Below are positions 47,109 through 55,131 of a DNA stretch of 64,000 bases, piece after piece. The stretch covers positions 594,501 through 658,500 of the forward strand of contig NZ_BQKC01000001.1 in assembly GCF_022834715.1 (NCBI RefSeq). The letters run 5' to 3'. This stretch comes from Granulimonas faecalis (GTDB taxonomy: Bacteria > Actinomycetota > Coriobacteriia > Coriobacteriales > Atopobiaceae). Each line of letters starts with the position of its first letter. Within the stretch, counting starts at the first letter, position 1. The notes beneath the pieces were generated by a model, which was given only the letters and a program-made list of their open reading frames with translations, searched no databases and was not told the DNA's origin. Both the position numbers and the translations under genes were made by a program.

Positions 47109-47136
47109 TTGCAACCCCCCATGAACAGACTATAGT
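47109..47136 (+). promoter_or_regulatory. Candidate promoter of the ygeX operon
   Basis: TTGCAA (47109-47114), 16-base spacer, TATAGT (47131-47136). The predicted start of transcription, near 47143, falls at the edge of the operator at 47145-47161. Confidence 0.5.
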
Positions 47137-47144
47137 TGAGGTGT

Positions 47145-47161
47145 CCAAACAAAAAGTTTGG
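47145..47161. promoter_or_regulatory. Shared purine-cluster operator before ygeX (best copy)
   Basis: CCAAAC-AAAAA-GTTTGG, a perfect 6-5-6 palindrome nine bases downstream of a candidate -10 element and 47 bases before the ygeX start. The position fits repression by blocking promoter clearance. Confidence 0.65.
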
Positions 47162-47207
47162 CTCCCAAATTGAACGTGTGGTCAATGTCGCAGGGAAGGG
47201 AACGTCC

Positions 47208-48437
47208 ATGCAGCTGCCAGAGATGAAATGGGTCCTCAACAAGTGCCCCAAGAGCGAGGACTCCAACCTTCCCGTCATGTCCCTGGAGAACGTGGCCGCA
47301 GCCCGTGCCTTTCACCAGGGCTTCCCGCAGTACTCGGTGACCCCCCTCGCCGACCTCGATGCCATGGCCGGGCGCCTCGGCCTCGGCGGCCTCTACGTCA
47401 AGGACGAGAGCTACCGCTTCGGCCTCAACGCCTTCAAGGTCCTCGGCGGCTCCTTCGCCATGGCCCGCTACATCGCGCAGCAGACCGGCCGCGACATCGC
47501 CGACACCACCTTCGACTACCTCACCGGAGACGACCTGCAGAAGGACTTCGGTCAGGCCACCTTCTTCACCGCCACCGACGGCAACCACGGCCGCGGCGTG
47601 GCCTGGGCCGCCAACCGTCTCGGCCAGAAGGCCGTCGTGCACATGCCCAAGGGCTCCACGCAGACCCGCCTCGAGAACATCGCCAAGGAGGGTGCCGAGG
47701 TCACCATCGAGGAGCTCAACTACGACGACTGCGTGCGCCTGGCCGCCAAGGAGGCCGACGAGACCGAGCACGGCGTCATCGTCCAGGACACCGCCTGGGA
47801 CGGCTACGAGGAGATTCCCTCCTGGATCATGCAGGGCTACGGCACCATGAGCTCCGAGGCCGCCGAGCAGCTCCGCGCCCTCGAGGTCAACCGTCCCACC
47901 CACGTGTTCGTCCAGGCCGGCGTGGGCTCGCTCGCCAGCTCCGTCGTGGGCTACTTCGCCAACCTGTTCCCCGGCTGCCCGCCCACGTTCGTGGTCATGG
48001 AGGCCGGCGCCGCCGACTGCCTGTACCAGAGCGCCAAGGCCGCCGACGGCGAGCCGCGCATCGTGGGCGGGGACCTTGAGACCATCATGGCCGGCCTTGC
48101 CTGCGGCGAGCCCAACACCATCGGCTGGGACATCCTGCGCAACCACGTCACCGCCTTCGTCAGCTGCCCCGACTGGGTGAGCGCCAAGGGCATGCGCATG
48201 CTCGCCGCGCCCCTGGCCGGCGACCCGGCCGTCACGTCCGGCGAGTCCGGCGCCGTGGGCATGGGCGTGGTCTCCACCATCATGGAGGACCCCGACTACG
48301 CCGACCTCAAGGAGGCCCTGGGCCTCGACGGCAGCTCCCGCGTGCTGCTCTTCTCCACCGAGGGCGACACCGACCCCGTCCGCTACCGCGAGGTGGTCTG
48401 GGGCGGCGCCTACCCGACCGAGGACATCGAGCGGTAG
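47208..48437 (+). CDS. ygeX: 2,3-diaminopropionate ammonia-lyase
   Basis: A 409-residue fold-type II PLP enzyme that converts 2,3-diaminopropionate to pyruvate and two ammonia. The PLP Lys is Lys77 in ESYRFGLNAFKVLGGSFA, which is diagnostic for the family. TATDGNHGRGVAWAA is the phosphate/substrate loop, and VFVQAGVGSLASSVVGYF and SGESGAVGMG complete the cofactor pocket. In purine-degrading anaerobes this gene acts late, after ring opening, and releases 2-aminoacrylate, which RidA (53752) can clear. It is first in the ygeX-ygeY-ygeW run and has its own promoter and operator. Confidence 0.95.
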   Translation: MQLPEMKWVLNKCPKSEDSNLPVMSLENVAAARAFHQGFPQYSVTPLADLDAMAGRLGLGGLYVKDESYRFGLNAFKVLGGSFAMARYIAQQTGRDIADTTFDYLTGDDLQKDFGQATFFTATDGNHGRGVAWAANRLGQKAVVHMPKGSTQTRLENIAKEGAEVTIEELNYDDCVRLAAKEADETEHGVIVQDTAWDGYEEIPSWIMQGYGTMSSEAAEQLRALEVNRPTHVFVQAGVGSLASSVVGYFANLFPGCPPTFVVMEAGAADCLYQSAKAADGEPRIVGGDLETIMAGLACGEPNTIGWDILRNHVTAFVSCPDWVSAKGMRMLAAPLAGDPAVTSGESGAVGMGVVSTIMEDPDYADLKEALGLDGSSRVLLFSTEGDTDPVRYREVVWGGAYPTEDIER

Positions 48438-48557
48438 ACATCCATCGCCAGAGTGTGGCCGGGCCGGCTGCGGGCCGGGTCCAGCCACCCCCCTTCGACC
48501 CTCCCAGACGCGAGGAGGCCCGCACAGGCACCGGTCCCATAGCGAGGAGGAACTGCA

Positions 48558-49946
48558 GTGAACAAAGAGCTCGACTACCAGAAGATCAAGGACGCGGCCG
48601 AGGCGTACCGCCCCCAGATGACCGCCTTCCTGCGTGCCATGATCTCCAAGCCCAGCGAGAGCTGCGAGGAGGGCGAGGTCGTCGCTGTCATCAAGGCCGA
48701 GATGGAGAAGCTCGGCTTCGACGAGGTCAAGGTCGACGGACTCGGCAACGTCATGGGCTTCATGGGCGACGGCGACAAGATCATCGCCCTCGACGGCCAC
48801 ATCGACACCGTGGGCATCGGCAATATCGACAACTGGAACGCCGACCCCTACGAGGGCTATGAGACCGACGACGTCATCTACGGCCGCGGCGGCTCCGACC
48901 AGGAGGGCGGCGTCTGCTCCGCCACCTACGCCGCCAAGATCATGAAGGATCTCGGCCTCATCCCCGAGGGCTACAAGATCATGGTCGTCGGCACCGTCCA
49001 GGAAGAGGACTGCGACGGCATGTGCTGGCAGTACATCTACAACAAGGACGGCATCAAGCCCGAGTTCGTCATCTCCACCGAGCCCACCGACGGCGGCATC
49101 TACCGCGGCCACCGCGGCCGTATGGAGATCCGCGTGGACGTCAAGGGCGTCTCCTGCCACGGCTCCGCCCCCGAGCGCGGCGACAACGCCATCTACAAGA
49201 TGGCCGACATCATCGCCGACGTCCGCGACCTCAACAACAACGGTTGCGACGAGTCCACCGAGATCCGCGGCCTCGTGAAGATGCTCGACCCCAAGTACAA
49301 CCCCGAGCACTTCGAGGACGCCCGCTTCCTGGGCCGCGGCACCTGCACCGTCTCCCAGATCTTCTACACCTCGCCCTCGCGCTGCGCCGTGGCCGACTCC
49401 TGCTCCATCTCCATCGACCGCCGTATGACCGCCGGCGAGACCTGGGAGAGCTGCCTCCAGGAGATCCGCGACCTCCCCGCGGTGAAGAAGTACGGCGACG
49501 ACGTCCAGGTCTCCATGTACAACTACGACCGTCCCAGCTGGACGGGCGAGGTCTACGAGACCGAGGCCTACTTCCCCACGTGGATCAACAAGGAGTCCGC
49601 GCCCCACGTGGCCGCCATGGTGGAGGCCCACAAGGCCCTCTTCGGCGACGAGCGCCAGGGACCCGACTGCGCCATGGACCTGCGTCACCGCCCCCTCGTG
49701 GACAAGTGGACCTTCTCCACTAACTGCGTGGCCATCCAGGGCCGCTACGGCATCCCCTGCGTGGGCTACGGCCCCGGCGCCGAGTCCCAGGCCCACGCCC
49801 CCAACGAGGTCACCTACAAGGACGACCTCGTGGCCGCCGCCGCCCTCTACGTGGCCTCCGTCAACCTCTACGACGGCGACGCCGTCTGCGAGTCCGCCAC
49901 CGAGTTCCGCGCCGACAACCTCGGCACCGACAACGACGGCGAGTAA
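48558..49946 (+). CDS. ygeY: YgeY family M20-type hydrolase linked to selenium/purine metabolism
   Basis: A 462-residue M20 family metallohydrolase. Metal ligands are visible in [20 protein letters not shown] (bridging Asp), TVQEEDCDG (catalytic Glu pair), STEPTDGG and a late His in [12 protein letters not shown]. The YgeY subgroup is named for its co-occurrence with selenium-dependent molybdenum hydroxylase genes. Deacylation or C-N cleavage of a ureido or diamino intermediate is likely but unproven. GTG 48558 has GCGAGGAGG upstream, after a 120-base GC-rich gap from ygeX. A strong hairpin lies between it and ygeW. Confidence 0.93.
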   Translation: MNKELDYQKIKDAAEAYRPQMTAFLRAMISKPSESCEEGEVVAVIKAEMEKLGFDEVKVDGLGNVMGFMGDGDKIIALDGHIDTVGIGNIDNWNADPYEGYETDDVIYGRGGSDQEGGVCSATYAAKIMKDLGLIPEGYKIMVVGTVQEEDCDGMCWQYIYNKDGIKPEFVISTEPTDGGIYRGHRGRMEIRVDVKGVSCHGSAPERGDNAIYKMADIIADVRDLNNNGCDESTEIRGLVKMLDPKYNPEHFEDARFLGRGTCTVSQIFYTSPSRCAVADSCSISIDRRMTAGETWESCLQEIRDLPAVKKYGDDVQVSMYNYDRPSWTGEVYETEAYFPTWINKESAPHVAAMVEAHKALFGDERQGPDCAMDLRHRPLVDKWTFSTNCVAIQGRYGIPCVGYGPGAESQAHAPNEVTYKDDLVAAAALYVASVNLYDGDAVCESATEFRADNLGTDNDGE

Positions 49947-49958
49947 ACCCGGTTCCCT

Positions 49959-49984
49959 GCGGCGGGGCCCTGCGGCCCCGCCGC
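49959..49984 (+). other. Intercistronic hairpin between ygeY and ygeW
   Basis: Perfect 11-bp stem GCGGCGGGGCC/GGCCCCGCCGC with loop CTGC, 26 bases before the ygeW start. No T tract, so mRNA processing or partial termination is likely. Confidence 0.6.
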
Positions 49985-50010
49985 CCCATCGACCACGAAG
50001 AAAGGCACCC

Positions 50011-51207
50011 ATGGACGCTCAGCTTCAGAAGCTCATCGACAAGCTCGACACCCTCGACTTCTCGGACATGTACGAGAACGACTTCCTGCTCACCTGGGAC
50101 AAGTCCAAGGACGACCTCGAGGCCGTCATCGCCGTCGCCAACGCCCTGCGCAACCTCCGCGAGCGCAACATCAGCCCGCGCATCTTCGACTCGGGCCTCG
50201 GCATCTCCATCTTCCGTGACAACTCCACCCGCACCCGCTTCTCCTTCGCGAGCGCCTGCAACATGCTCGGCCTGACCGTCCAGGACCTCGACGAGAAGAA
50301 GTCCCAGATCGCCCACGGCGAGACCGTGCGCGAGACGGCCACCATGGTCTCCTTCATGGCCGACGTCATCGGCGTCCGCGACGACATGTACATCGGCGAG
50401 GGCCACAAGTACCAGAAGGAGGTCATCGCCTCGGTCGACGAGTCCTACAAGGACGGCATCCTCAACCAGAAGCCGACGCTCGTCTCCCTCCAGTGCGACA
50501 TCGACCACCCCACGCAGTCCATGGCCGACCTCCTCTACATCGCCGACCAGTTCGGCGGCGTCGAGAACCTCAAGGGCAAGAAGATCGCCATGTCCTGGGC
50601 CTACTCGCCCAGCTACGCCAAGCCCCTCTCCGTGCCCCAGGCCATCATCGGCCTCATGACCCGCTTCGGCATGGACGTCGTCCTGGCCCACCCCGAGGGC
50701 TACGACGTCATGCCCGAGGTCGAGGACGTGGCCCGCAAGAACGCCCAGGAGTCCGGCGGCACCTTCACCAAGACCAACGACATGGCCGAGGCTTTCAAGG
50801 GCGCCGACATCGTGATCCCCAAGAGCTGGGCTCCGTTCGTGGGCATGGAGGAGCGCACCAAGCTCTACGCCGCCGGCGACTTCGACGGCATCGATGCCCT
50901 CGAGCAGAAGCTCCTCGAGCAGAACAAGCAGCACATGGACTGGGTGACCACCCCCGAGCTCATGGCCACCACCAACAACGCCATCTACATGCACCCGCTG
51001 CCCGCCGACATCGAGGGTGTCTCCTGCGAGCACGGCGAGGTCACCAACGACGTCTTCGAGGCGCACCGCGTGGGCATGTACAAGGAGGCCAGCTACAAGC
51101 CGTACGCCATCGCGGCCATGATCTTCCTGGCCAAGTGCAAGGACCCGCAGGCCACCCTGCGCGCCCTCGACGCCGCCGACAAGCCCCGTCTCTTCCAGGA
51201 GAAGTAA
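50011..51207 (+). CDS. ygeW: YgeW-type knotted carbamoyltransferase
   Basis: A 398-residue carbamoyltransferase. The carbamoyl-phosphate loop is FRDNSTRTRFSF (Ser72-Arg76), with CDIDHPTQSMADLL (the HPTQ motif) and MHPLPADIEGV (HPLP) downstream. YgeW proteins have a knotted ATCase/OTCase fold and a length near 400. Phosphorolysis of a ureido compound here would yield carbamoyl phosphate and so ATP through carbamate kinase, an energy step in purine fermentation. No carbamate kinase gene is in the window. A strong terminator follows, so this ends the ygeX-Y-W unit. Confidence 0.95.
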   Translation: MDAQLQKLIDKLDTLDFSDMYENDFLLTWDKSKDDLEAVIAVANALRNLRERNISPRIFDSGLGISIFRDNSTRTRFSFASACNMLGLTVQDLDEKKSQIAHGETVRETATMVSFMADVIGVRDDMYIGEGHKYQKEVIASVDESYKDGILNQKPTLVSLQCDIDHPTQSMADLLYIADQFGGVENLKGKKIAMSWAYSPSYAKPLSVPQAIIGLMTRFGMDVVLAHPEGYDVMPEVEDVARKNAQESGGTFTKTNDMAEAFKGADIVIPKSWAPFVGMEERTKLYAAGDFDGIDALEQKLLEQNKQHMDWVTTPELMATTNNAIYMHPLPADIEGVSCEHGEVTNDVFEAHRVGMYKEASYKPYAIAAMIFLAKCKDPQATLRALDAADKPRLFQEK

Positions 51208-51250
51208 GCTGGACCCACACGCCCGTGGGGCCTGAGGGTACATAGCTTCC

Positions 51251-51286
51251 ACCGGGCCGGGCGCGACCGATCGTGCCCGGCCCGGT
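51251..51286 (+). terminator. Hairpin terminator after ygeW
   Basis: Perfect 12-bp stem ACCGGGCCGGGC/GCCCGGCCCGGT (51251-51262 with 51275-51286), 12-base loop, then CTGTATGGGT. Confidence 0.82.
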
Positions 51287-51321
51287 CTGTATGGGTCGGA
51301 TCTTCCGGGGGAGGGAGAGGG

Positions 51322-52245
51322 ATGAGGCCTTCGGTACATGCGTCGCTGGTGGACGGGGACGGTGCCCGGTTCTTCGGGCCGGGGCCCTGCCGGCTCCTGG
51401 AGGGCGTCGACCGCCTCGGGAGCCTCTCCGCCGTGGCGCGCGAGATGGGCATGAGCTACTCCAAGGCCAACCGCGTGGTCAAGAACGCCGAGCAGGCCTG
51501 TGGCTTCCCGCTGCTGGCCCGCCGCATCGGCGGCGCCGACGGCGGCTCGTCGGAGCTTACGCCCCGGGGCGCCGACCTCCTCGCGCGCTACCGCGCCTTC
51601 GAGGCCGCCTGCTCCGATGCCGCGGACGCCGCGTTCGCCTCGTGCTTCGAGGGGCTCTTCGGCATGCCCCGGTGCGCCTGTGTGGTGCTCGCCAACGGCC
51701 GCTCGGAGCGGTTCGGCTCCCAGAAGCTCCTCGCCGACCTCGACGGCCGGCCGGTGCTTGCGCACACGCTCGCAGCGCTGCCCGAGGGGCTCCTCGACAC
51801 CGTGGTCGCGGCGGCCTCTGGGCCCGTCGCGGACCTCGCCGAGGGCCTGGGCCTCACCTGTGTGGCCCCCAACGGCCCCGACATCTCCGACTCCGTGAGG
51901 GCCGGCCTCTCCGCCGTGGGCGACGCGGCCGGCTGCCTCTTCGTCTGCGGCGACCAGCCCCGGCTCGCGCCCGGGGACGTCTTCGCCCTCGTTGCCTGCC
52001 ACCAGGCCAACCCCGGCGCTGTCGTCCGGCTCGCGTCCCGCGGCGAGCCCGGCAACCCCGTGCTCTGGCCGCGCGACCTGTTCGGTGCCCTGGCCGGCGT
52101 CGAGGGGGACCGCGGGGGCGCCGCGCTCATCGCCTCCAGGCCCGACGTCGCCGCGCGCGTGGTGACCGTGGAGGCCCTGGGGCCGGAGTCCGTCGCCGAC
52201 GTCGACACGCCCGAGGAGCTCCGGCGCCTCGGCTCCTGCCAGTGA
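51322..52245 (+). CDS. ModE-like HTH fused to MocA-type nucleotidyltransferase
   Basis: A 307-residue fusion. Residues 1-110 are a ModE/LysR-like winged helix (LEGVDRLGSLSAVAREMGMSYSKANRVVKNAEQ, then LTPRGADLLARYRAFE). Residues 115-305 are an NTP-transferase domain: CVVLANGRSERFGSQKLLADLDGRPVLAHTL (nucleotide loop, with LANG where LAAG is usual), FVCGDQPRL (metal Asp) and SRGEPGNPVLWPRDLF. MocA enzymes add CMP to molybdopterin for xanthine dehydrogenase-type enzymes, as the xdh genes here require. The HTH may let it bind DNA, possibly linking cofactor assembly to transcription. Next to the hydantoinase gene. Confidence 0.85.
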   Translation: MRPSVHASLVDGDGARFFGPGPCRLLEGVDRLGSLSAVAREMGMSYSKANRVVKNAEQACGFPLLARRIGGADGGSSELTPRGADLLARYRAFEAACSDAADAAFASCFEGLFGMPRCACVVLANGRSERFGSQKLLADLDGRPVLAHTLAALPEGLLDTVVAAASGPVADLAEGLGLTCVAPNGPDISDSVRAGLSAVGDAAGCLFVCGDQPRLAPGDVFALVACHQANPGAVVRLASRGEPGNPVLWPRDLFGALAGVEGDRGGAALIASRPDVAARVVTVEALGPESVADVDTPEELRRLGSCQ

Positions 52246-52262
52246 AGGAGGACAAGCACACC

Positions 52263-53669
52263 ATGAAACTCATCGCCGACGGCATCCTCGTCACCCCCGC
52301 CGGGCCCGTGCGGGGCGACCTCGTCCTGGACGGCGGCTCCATCGCCGACGTCGTCCCCGGCGGCGTGGCCTCGCGCGACGGCTTCGACGAGGTCTACGAC
52401 GCGTCGGGCTGCTACGTCTATCCCGGTTTCATCGACGCCCACACCCACATGCAGTGCTGGACCGGCATGGACTGGACCGCCGACTCCTTCGAGACCGGCA
52501 CCCGTGCGGCGGCCTGCGGCGGCACCACCACCATCGTGGACTACGCCACCCAGGACCGCGGCACCACCATGCCCGACGCCCTGGCTGAGTGGCACCGCCG
52601 CGCCGACGGCACGTGCACGGCCAACTACGGCTTCCACATGGCCATCGCCGAGTGGAACAACGAGACCAAGGCCGACATCCCGGCCATGTTCGACGCCGGC
52701 GTGACCTCGTTCAAGACGTACTTCGCCTACGACCACCTGCGCCTCCCCGACGACCAGATGCTCGACGTCCTGGAGACGATAAGGCCCGGGGGCGGCATCC
52801 TCTGCGTCCACTGCGAGAACGGCGACCTCGTGGACAGCCTCCAGCGGCGCGTCTTCGACGCCGGCGTCACCGGCCCCGAGGGCCATCCCATGAGCCGACC
52901 GGCCATCTGCGAGGCCGAGGCGATCTCGCGCCTCATGTACCTCGCCGAGCTCTCCGGCGCCCGCGTCAACGTGGTGCACCTCTCCACGGCCCTGGGCCTC
53001 GAGGCCGTCGAGGCCGCCAAGGCCCGCGGCGTGGACGTGTGCGTGGAGTCGTGCCCGCAGTACCTCATCCTCGACGACACGTGTTTCCTCGAGCCCGACT
53101 TCCAGGGCGCCAAGTACGTCATGAGCCCGCCGCCCCGCAAGCCCCACGACCGCTCCGTGCTGCAGGACGCCCTGGTGGACGGCTCCATCGACACCCTGGC
53201 CACCGATCACTGCTCCTTCAACCTCTTCGGCCAGAAGGACCGCGGCGTCGGCGACTTCCGCAAGATCCCCAACGGCGGTCCCGGTGTGGAGCACCGGCCC
53301 GCCCTCATCCAAACCCTCTTTGCCGACGAGCTGGGTCCCGAGGACTTCTGCCGGCTCATGAGCGAGAACCCCGCCCGCGTGTTCGGCATGTATCCCGAGA
53401 AGGGCCGGCTGGCCGCCGGCTCGGACGCCGACGTCTGCGTGTGGGACCCCTCCGTGGCCTGGACCATCTCGGTCAAGAACCAGCACCAGGCCGTGGACTA
53501 CACCCCCTACGAGGGCTTCGAGGCCCGGGGCATGCCCCGGTACGTGTTCGTCAACGGCGAGCTCGCTGCCGAGAACGGCGAGCCCACCGGCGCCAAGCCC
53601 GGCCGCTACGTGCCGCGCCACGCCGGCTGCGAGCCGCGTCGCGTCGACGACGGCCCCGAGGTCCCGTAA
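52263..53669 (+). CDS. hydA: Dihydropyrimidinase / D-phenylhydantoinase
   Basis: A 468-residue cyclic amidohydrolase. Binuclear metal site: DAHTHMQ (His60 and His62), the carbamylated Lys151 in TSFKTYFAYD, VHCENGDLV (His), VNVVHLST (His) and LATDHCSF (Asp). Length and GMDWTADSFETGTRAAACGGTTTIVDYA match the HyuA/D-hydantoinase group. In this cluster it would open a five-membered ring such as a hydantoin or imidazolone made from purines. The start at ATG 52263 follows GAAGGAGGACAAGCACACC. The C-terminal 20 residues are a charged tail. Confidence 0.92.
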   Translation: MKLIADGILVTPAGPVRGDLVLDGGSIADVVPGGVASRDGFDEVYDASGCYVYPGFIDAHTHMQCWTGMDWTADSFETGTRAAACGGTTTIVDYATQDRGTTMPDALAEWHRRADGTCTANYGFHMAIAEWNNETKADIPAMFDAGVTSFKTYFAYDHLRLPDDQMLDVLETIRPGGGILCVHCENGDLVDSLQRRVFDAGVTGPEGHPMSRPAICEAEAISRLMYLAELSGARVNVVHLSTALGLEAVEAAKARGVDVCVESCPQYLILDDTCFLEPDFQGAKYVMSPPPRKPHDRSVLQDALVDGSIDTLATDHCSFNLFGQKDRGVGDFRKIPNGGPGVEHRPALIQTLFADELGPEDFCRLMSENPARVFGMYPEKGRLAAGSDADVCVWDPSVAWTISVKNQHQAVDYTPYEGFEARGMPRYVFVNGELAAENGEPTGAKPGRYVPRHAGCEPRRVDDGPEVP

Positions 53670-53751
53670 GGTCCCCGCGGCCGATGAGGCCGCTTTCCGT
53701 CCCGGTCATCCGCCCCGCCAGCCGGCGGGGGAGACAACGATAGGAGAACCC

Positions 53752-54135
53752 ATGAACAACCGCGCCGTCACCACCGTCAACGCCCCCGCCGCCATCGGCC
53801 CCTACAGCCAGGCCGTGGCCGCCGAGGGTCTCTCGATCAACGTCTCGGGCCAGCTGCCCATCGACCCGGCCACCGGCGAGTTCGCCGGCGACGACATCGC
53901 CAGCCAGACCCGTCAGAGCCTCACCAACGTCAAGAACATCCTCGCCGAGGCCGGCGCCTCCATGGCCGACGTCGTGGAGACCACCGTGCTGCTCACCGAC
54001 ATCGCCGAGTTCGGCGCCATGAACGAGGTCTATGCCGAGTTCTTCTCCGAGCCCTTCCCGGCCCGCGCCGCCTTTCAGGTGGTGGCCCTGCCCAAGGGCG
54101 CCAAGGTCGAGATCAAGGCCGTGGCCCGCGTCTAG
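53752..54135 (+). CDS. ridA: RidA family enamine/imine deaminase
   Basis: A 127-residue RidA/YjgF protein. Conserved blocks: NAPAAIGPYSQAV, NVSGQLPIDPATG, TRQSLTNVKNILAEAG, TTVLLTDIAEFGAMNEVYAEFF and PARAAFQVVALPKGAKVEIKAVA, which includes the Arg that holds the substrate carboxylate and the catalytic Glu. It hydrolyses 2-aminoacrylate and similar imines, which the diaminopropionate lyase encoded at 47208 would release. The ATG at 53752 has GATAGGAG upstream. It ends the purine section and is followed by a hairpin repeat and a strong terminator. Confidence 0.93.
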   Translation: MNNRAVTTVNAPAAIGPYSQAVAAEGLSINVSGQLPIDPATGEFAGDDIASQTRQSLTNVKNILAEAGASMADVVETTVLLTDIAEFGAMNEVYAEFFSEPFPARAAFQVVALPKGAKVEIKAVARV

Positions 54136-54136
54136 C

Positions 54137-54170
54137 GTGACAGCGGTGCCTGGCCCATCTGTCACTTCGC
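54137..54170 (-). repeat. 34-bp dispersed hairpin repeat, copy S2
   Basis: Exact reverse complement of the repeat at 20321-20354 over all 34 bases. It begins one base after the ridA stop. Its ends can form a 7-bp stem. Confidence 0.85.
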
Positions 54171-54193
54171 ATATTTCATAATCTATGAAATCC

Positions 54194-54239
54194 CGGAGGC
54201 CCCGGGGAGCGGCGTGCAGCCGGCTCCCCGGGGCCTCCG
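54194..54239. terminator. Hairpin terminator between ridA and yqeC
   Basis: Perfect 17-bp stem (54194-54210 with 54223-54239) with a 12-base loop. It lies between convergent genes and can end both transcripts. Confidence 0.88.
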
Positions 54240-54270
54240 CCCGATCGCTCCGGCCGGGATTCGGCCTTCT

Positions 54271-54320
54271 GGGACAGAAGTGCCCGGCCATTGGGACAGA
54301 AGTGTCCGGGTGGTGGGACG
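54271..54320 (+). repeat. Dispersed GGGACAGAAGTG repeat, copy R3
   Basis: GGGACAGAAGTGCCCGGCCA followed by TTGGGACAGAAGTGTCCGGG and TGGTGGGACG. It differs from the copies at 9341 and 63326 by single bases in the first 36 positions. It lies just after the 3' end of yqeC. Confidence 0.85.
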
Positions 54321-54333
54321 CCTGGCGGGTAGC

Positions 54334-55017
54334 CTAGAGCTCCCGCACGTGGTCGGCCCGCACGGACCCCGCTCCCACGCGGCCGGAGAAGCCGGCCTCC
54401 CGCAGGGCCGCCGCGAACCGCTCGGCCACAGCCATGGCGGCGCCGTCGCCCGGATCAACCTGGTTCACGAGGACGGTGCCCGCAAGCCCCTCGGCGACCA
54501 CGGCGCGGGCCACAAGCTCCGGCGTGGCCTCGTCGAGCGGGGAGCCGCCCACCAGGCCGCAGAAGGTGTTGGGGCGGTGCACGGCCTCGGCCACCGCGCG
54601 GCCGAACCCGGAGGCGCCCATCATGAGCACCGTCGGCCGCGCCCCCTCCGGCACCACGGGCTCCCGGGGGGCGTGGGCCTTGAGCGGCAGCCGCTTGGAG
54701 CCGTCGGCCTCCACGAGCACGTAATCGGCCGCCGACGCCAGCGCGGCGACGCCGCAGGAGGGCTCCGCGAGCTTGTCGCGCTCAGCCGGCGCGCCCACGC
54801 ACACCGCCCGGTGGCGCTGGAGGGCCCGGGCCACCTCGTCGGGCGAGGCGTCGCCCAGGCACGGCATGCCGTCGAAGGGCAGCACGCGCGTGGTCGTGGC
54901 GAGCACCGCCGTGCCGGGGAGCGTCCGGGCGAGATGGGCGAGGAGCGACGACTTGCCGCCGCTCCCCACCACCGGCGTGACGCCCGGTGCCGTTCGAAGG
55001 AAGTCAAGAATATTCAT
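54334..55017 (-). CDS. yqeC: Selenium cofactor biosynthesis protein YqeC
   Basis: A 227-residue P-loop protein of the YqeC family. The nucleotide-binding loop is TPVVGSGGKSSLLAHLA near residue 18. ADYVLVEADGSKRLPLKAHAPREPVVP is the family signature, and LMMGASGFGRAV and PNTFCGLVGG follow. YqeC is found only with selenium-dependent molybdenum hydroxylase systems, and its exact reaction is unknown. I use ATG 55017 with TGGGG upstream. An in-frame ATG at 55032 (MWGNQ) is possible. It is divergent from yedF across 114 bases. Confidence 0.9.
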   Translation of the reverse strand: MNILDFLRTAPGVTPVVGSGGKSSLLAHLARTLPGTAVLATTTRVLPFDGMPCLGDASPDEVARALQRHRAVCVGAPAERDKLAEPSCGVAALASAADYVLVEADGSKRLPLKAHAPREPVVPEGARPTVLMMGASGFGRAVAEAVHRPNTFCGLVGGSPLDEATPELVARAVVAEGLAGTVLVNQVDPGDGAAMAVAERFAAALREAGFSGRVGAGSVRADHVREL

Positions 55018-55131
55018 CTGGTTGCCCCACATGGAGTCTGGTAGGTTCCCGACAGGGGGGGGCGTCCACACCACCCCCTTGCGATATGTTCTCATTGAGA
55101 CAACGAAACCTCCAGCCGTTAGGAGAGCGAC

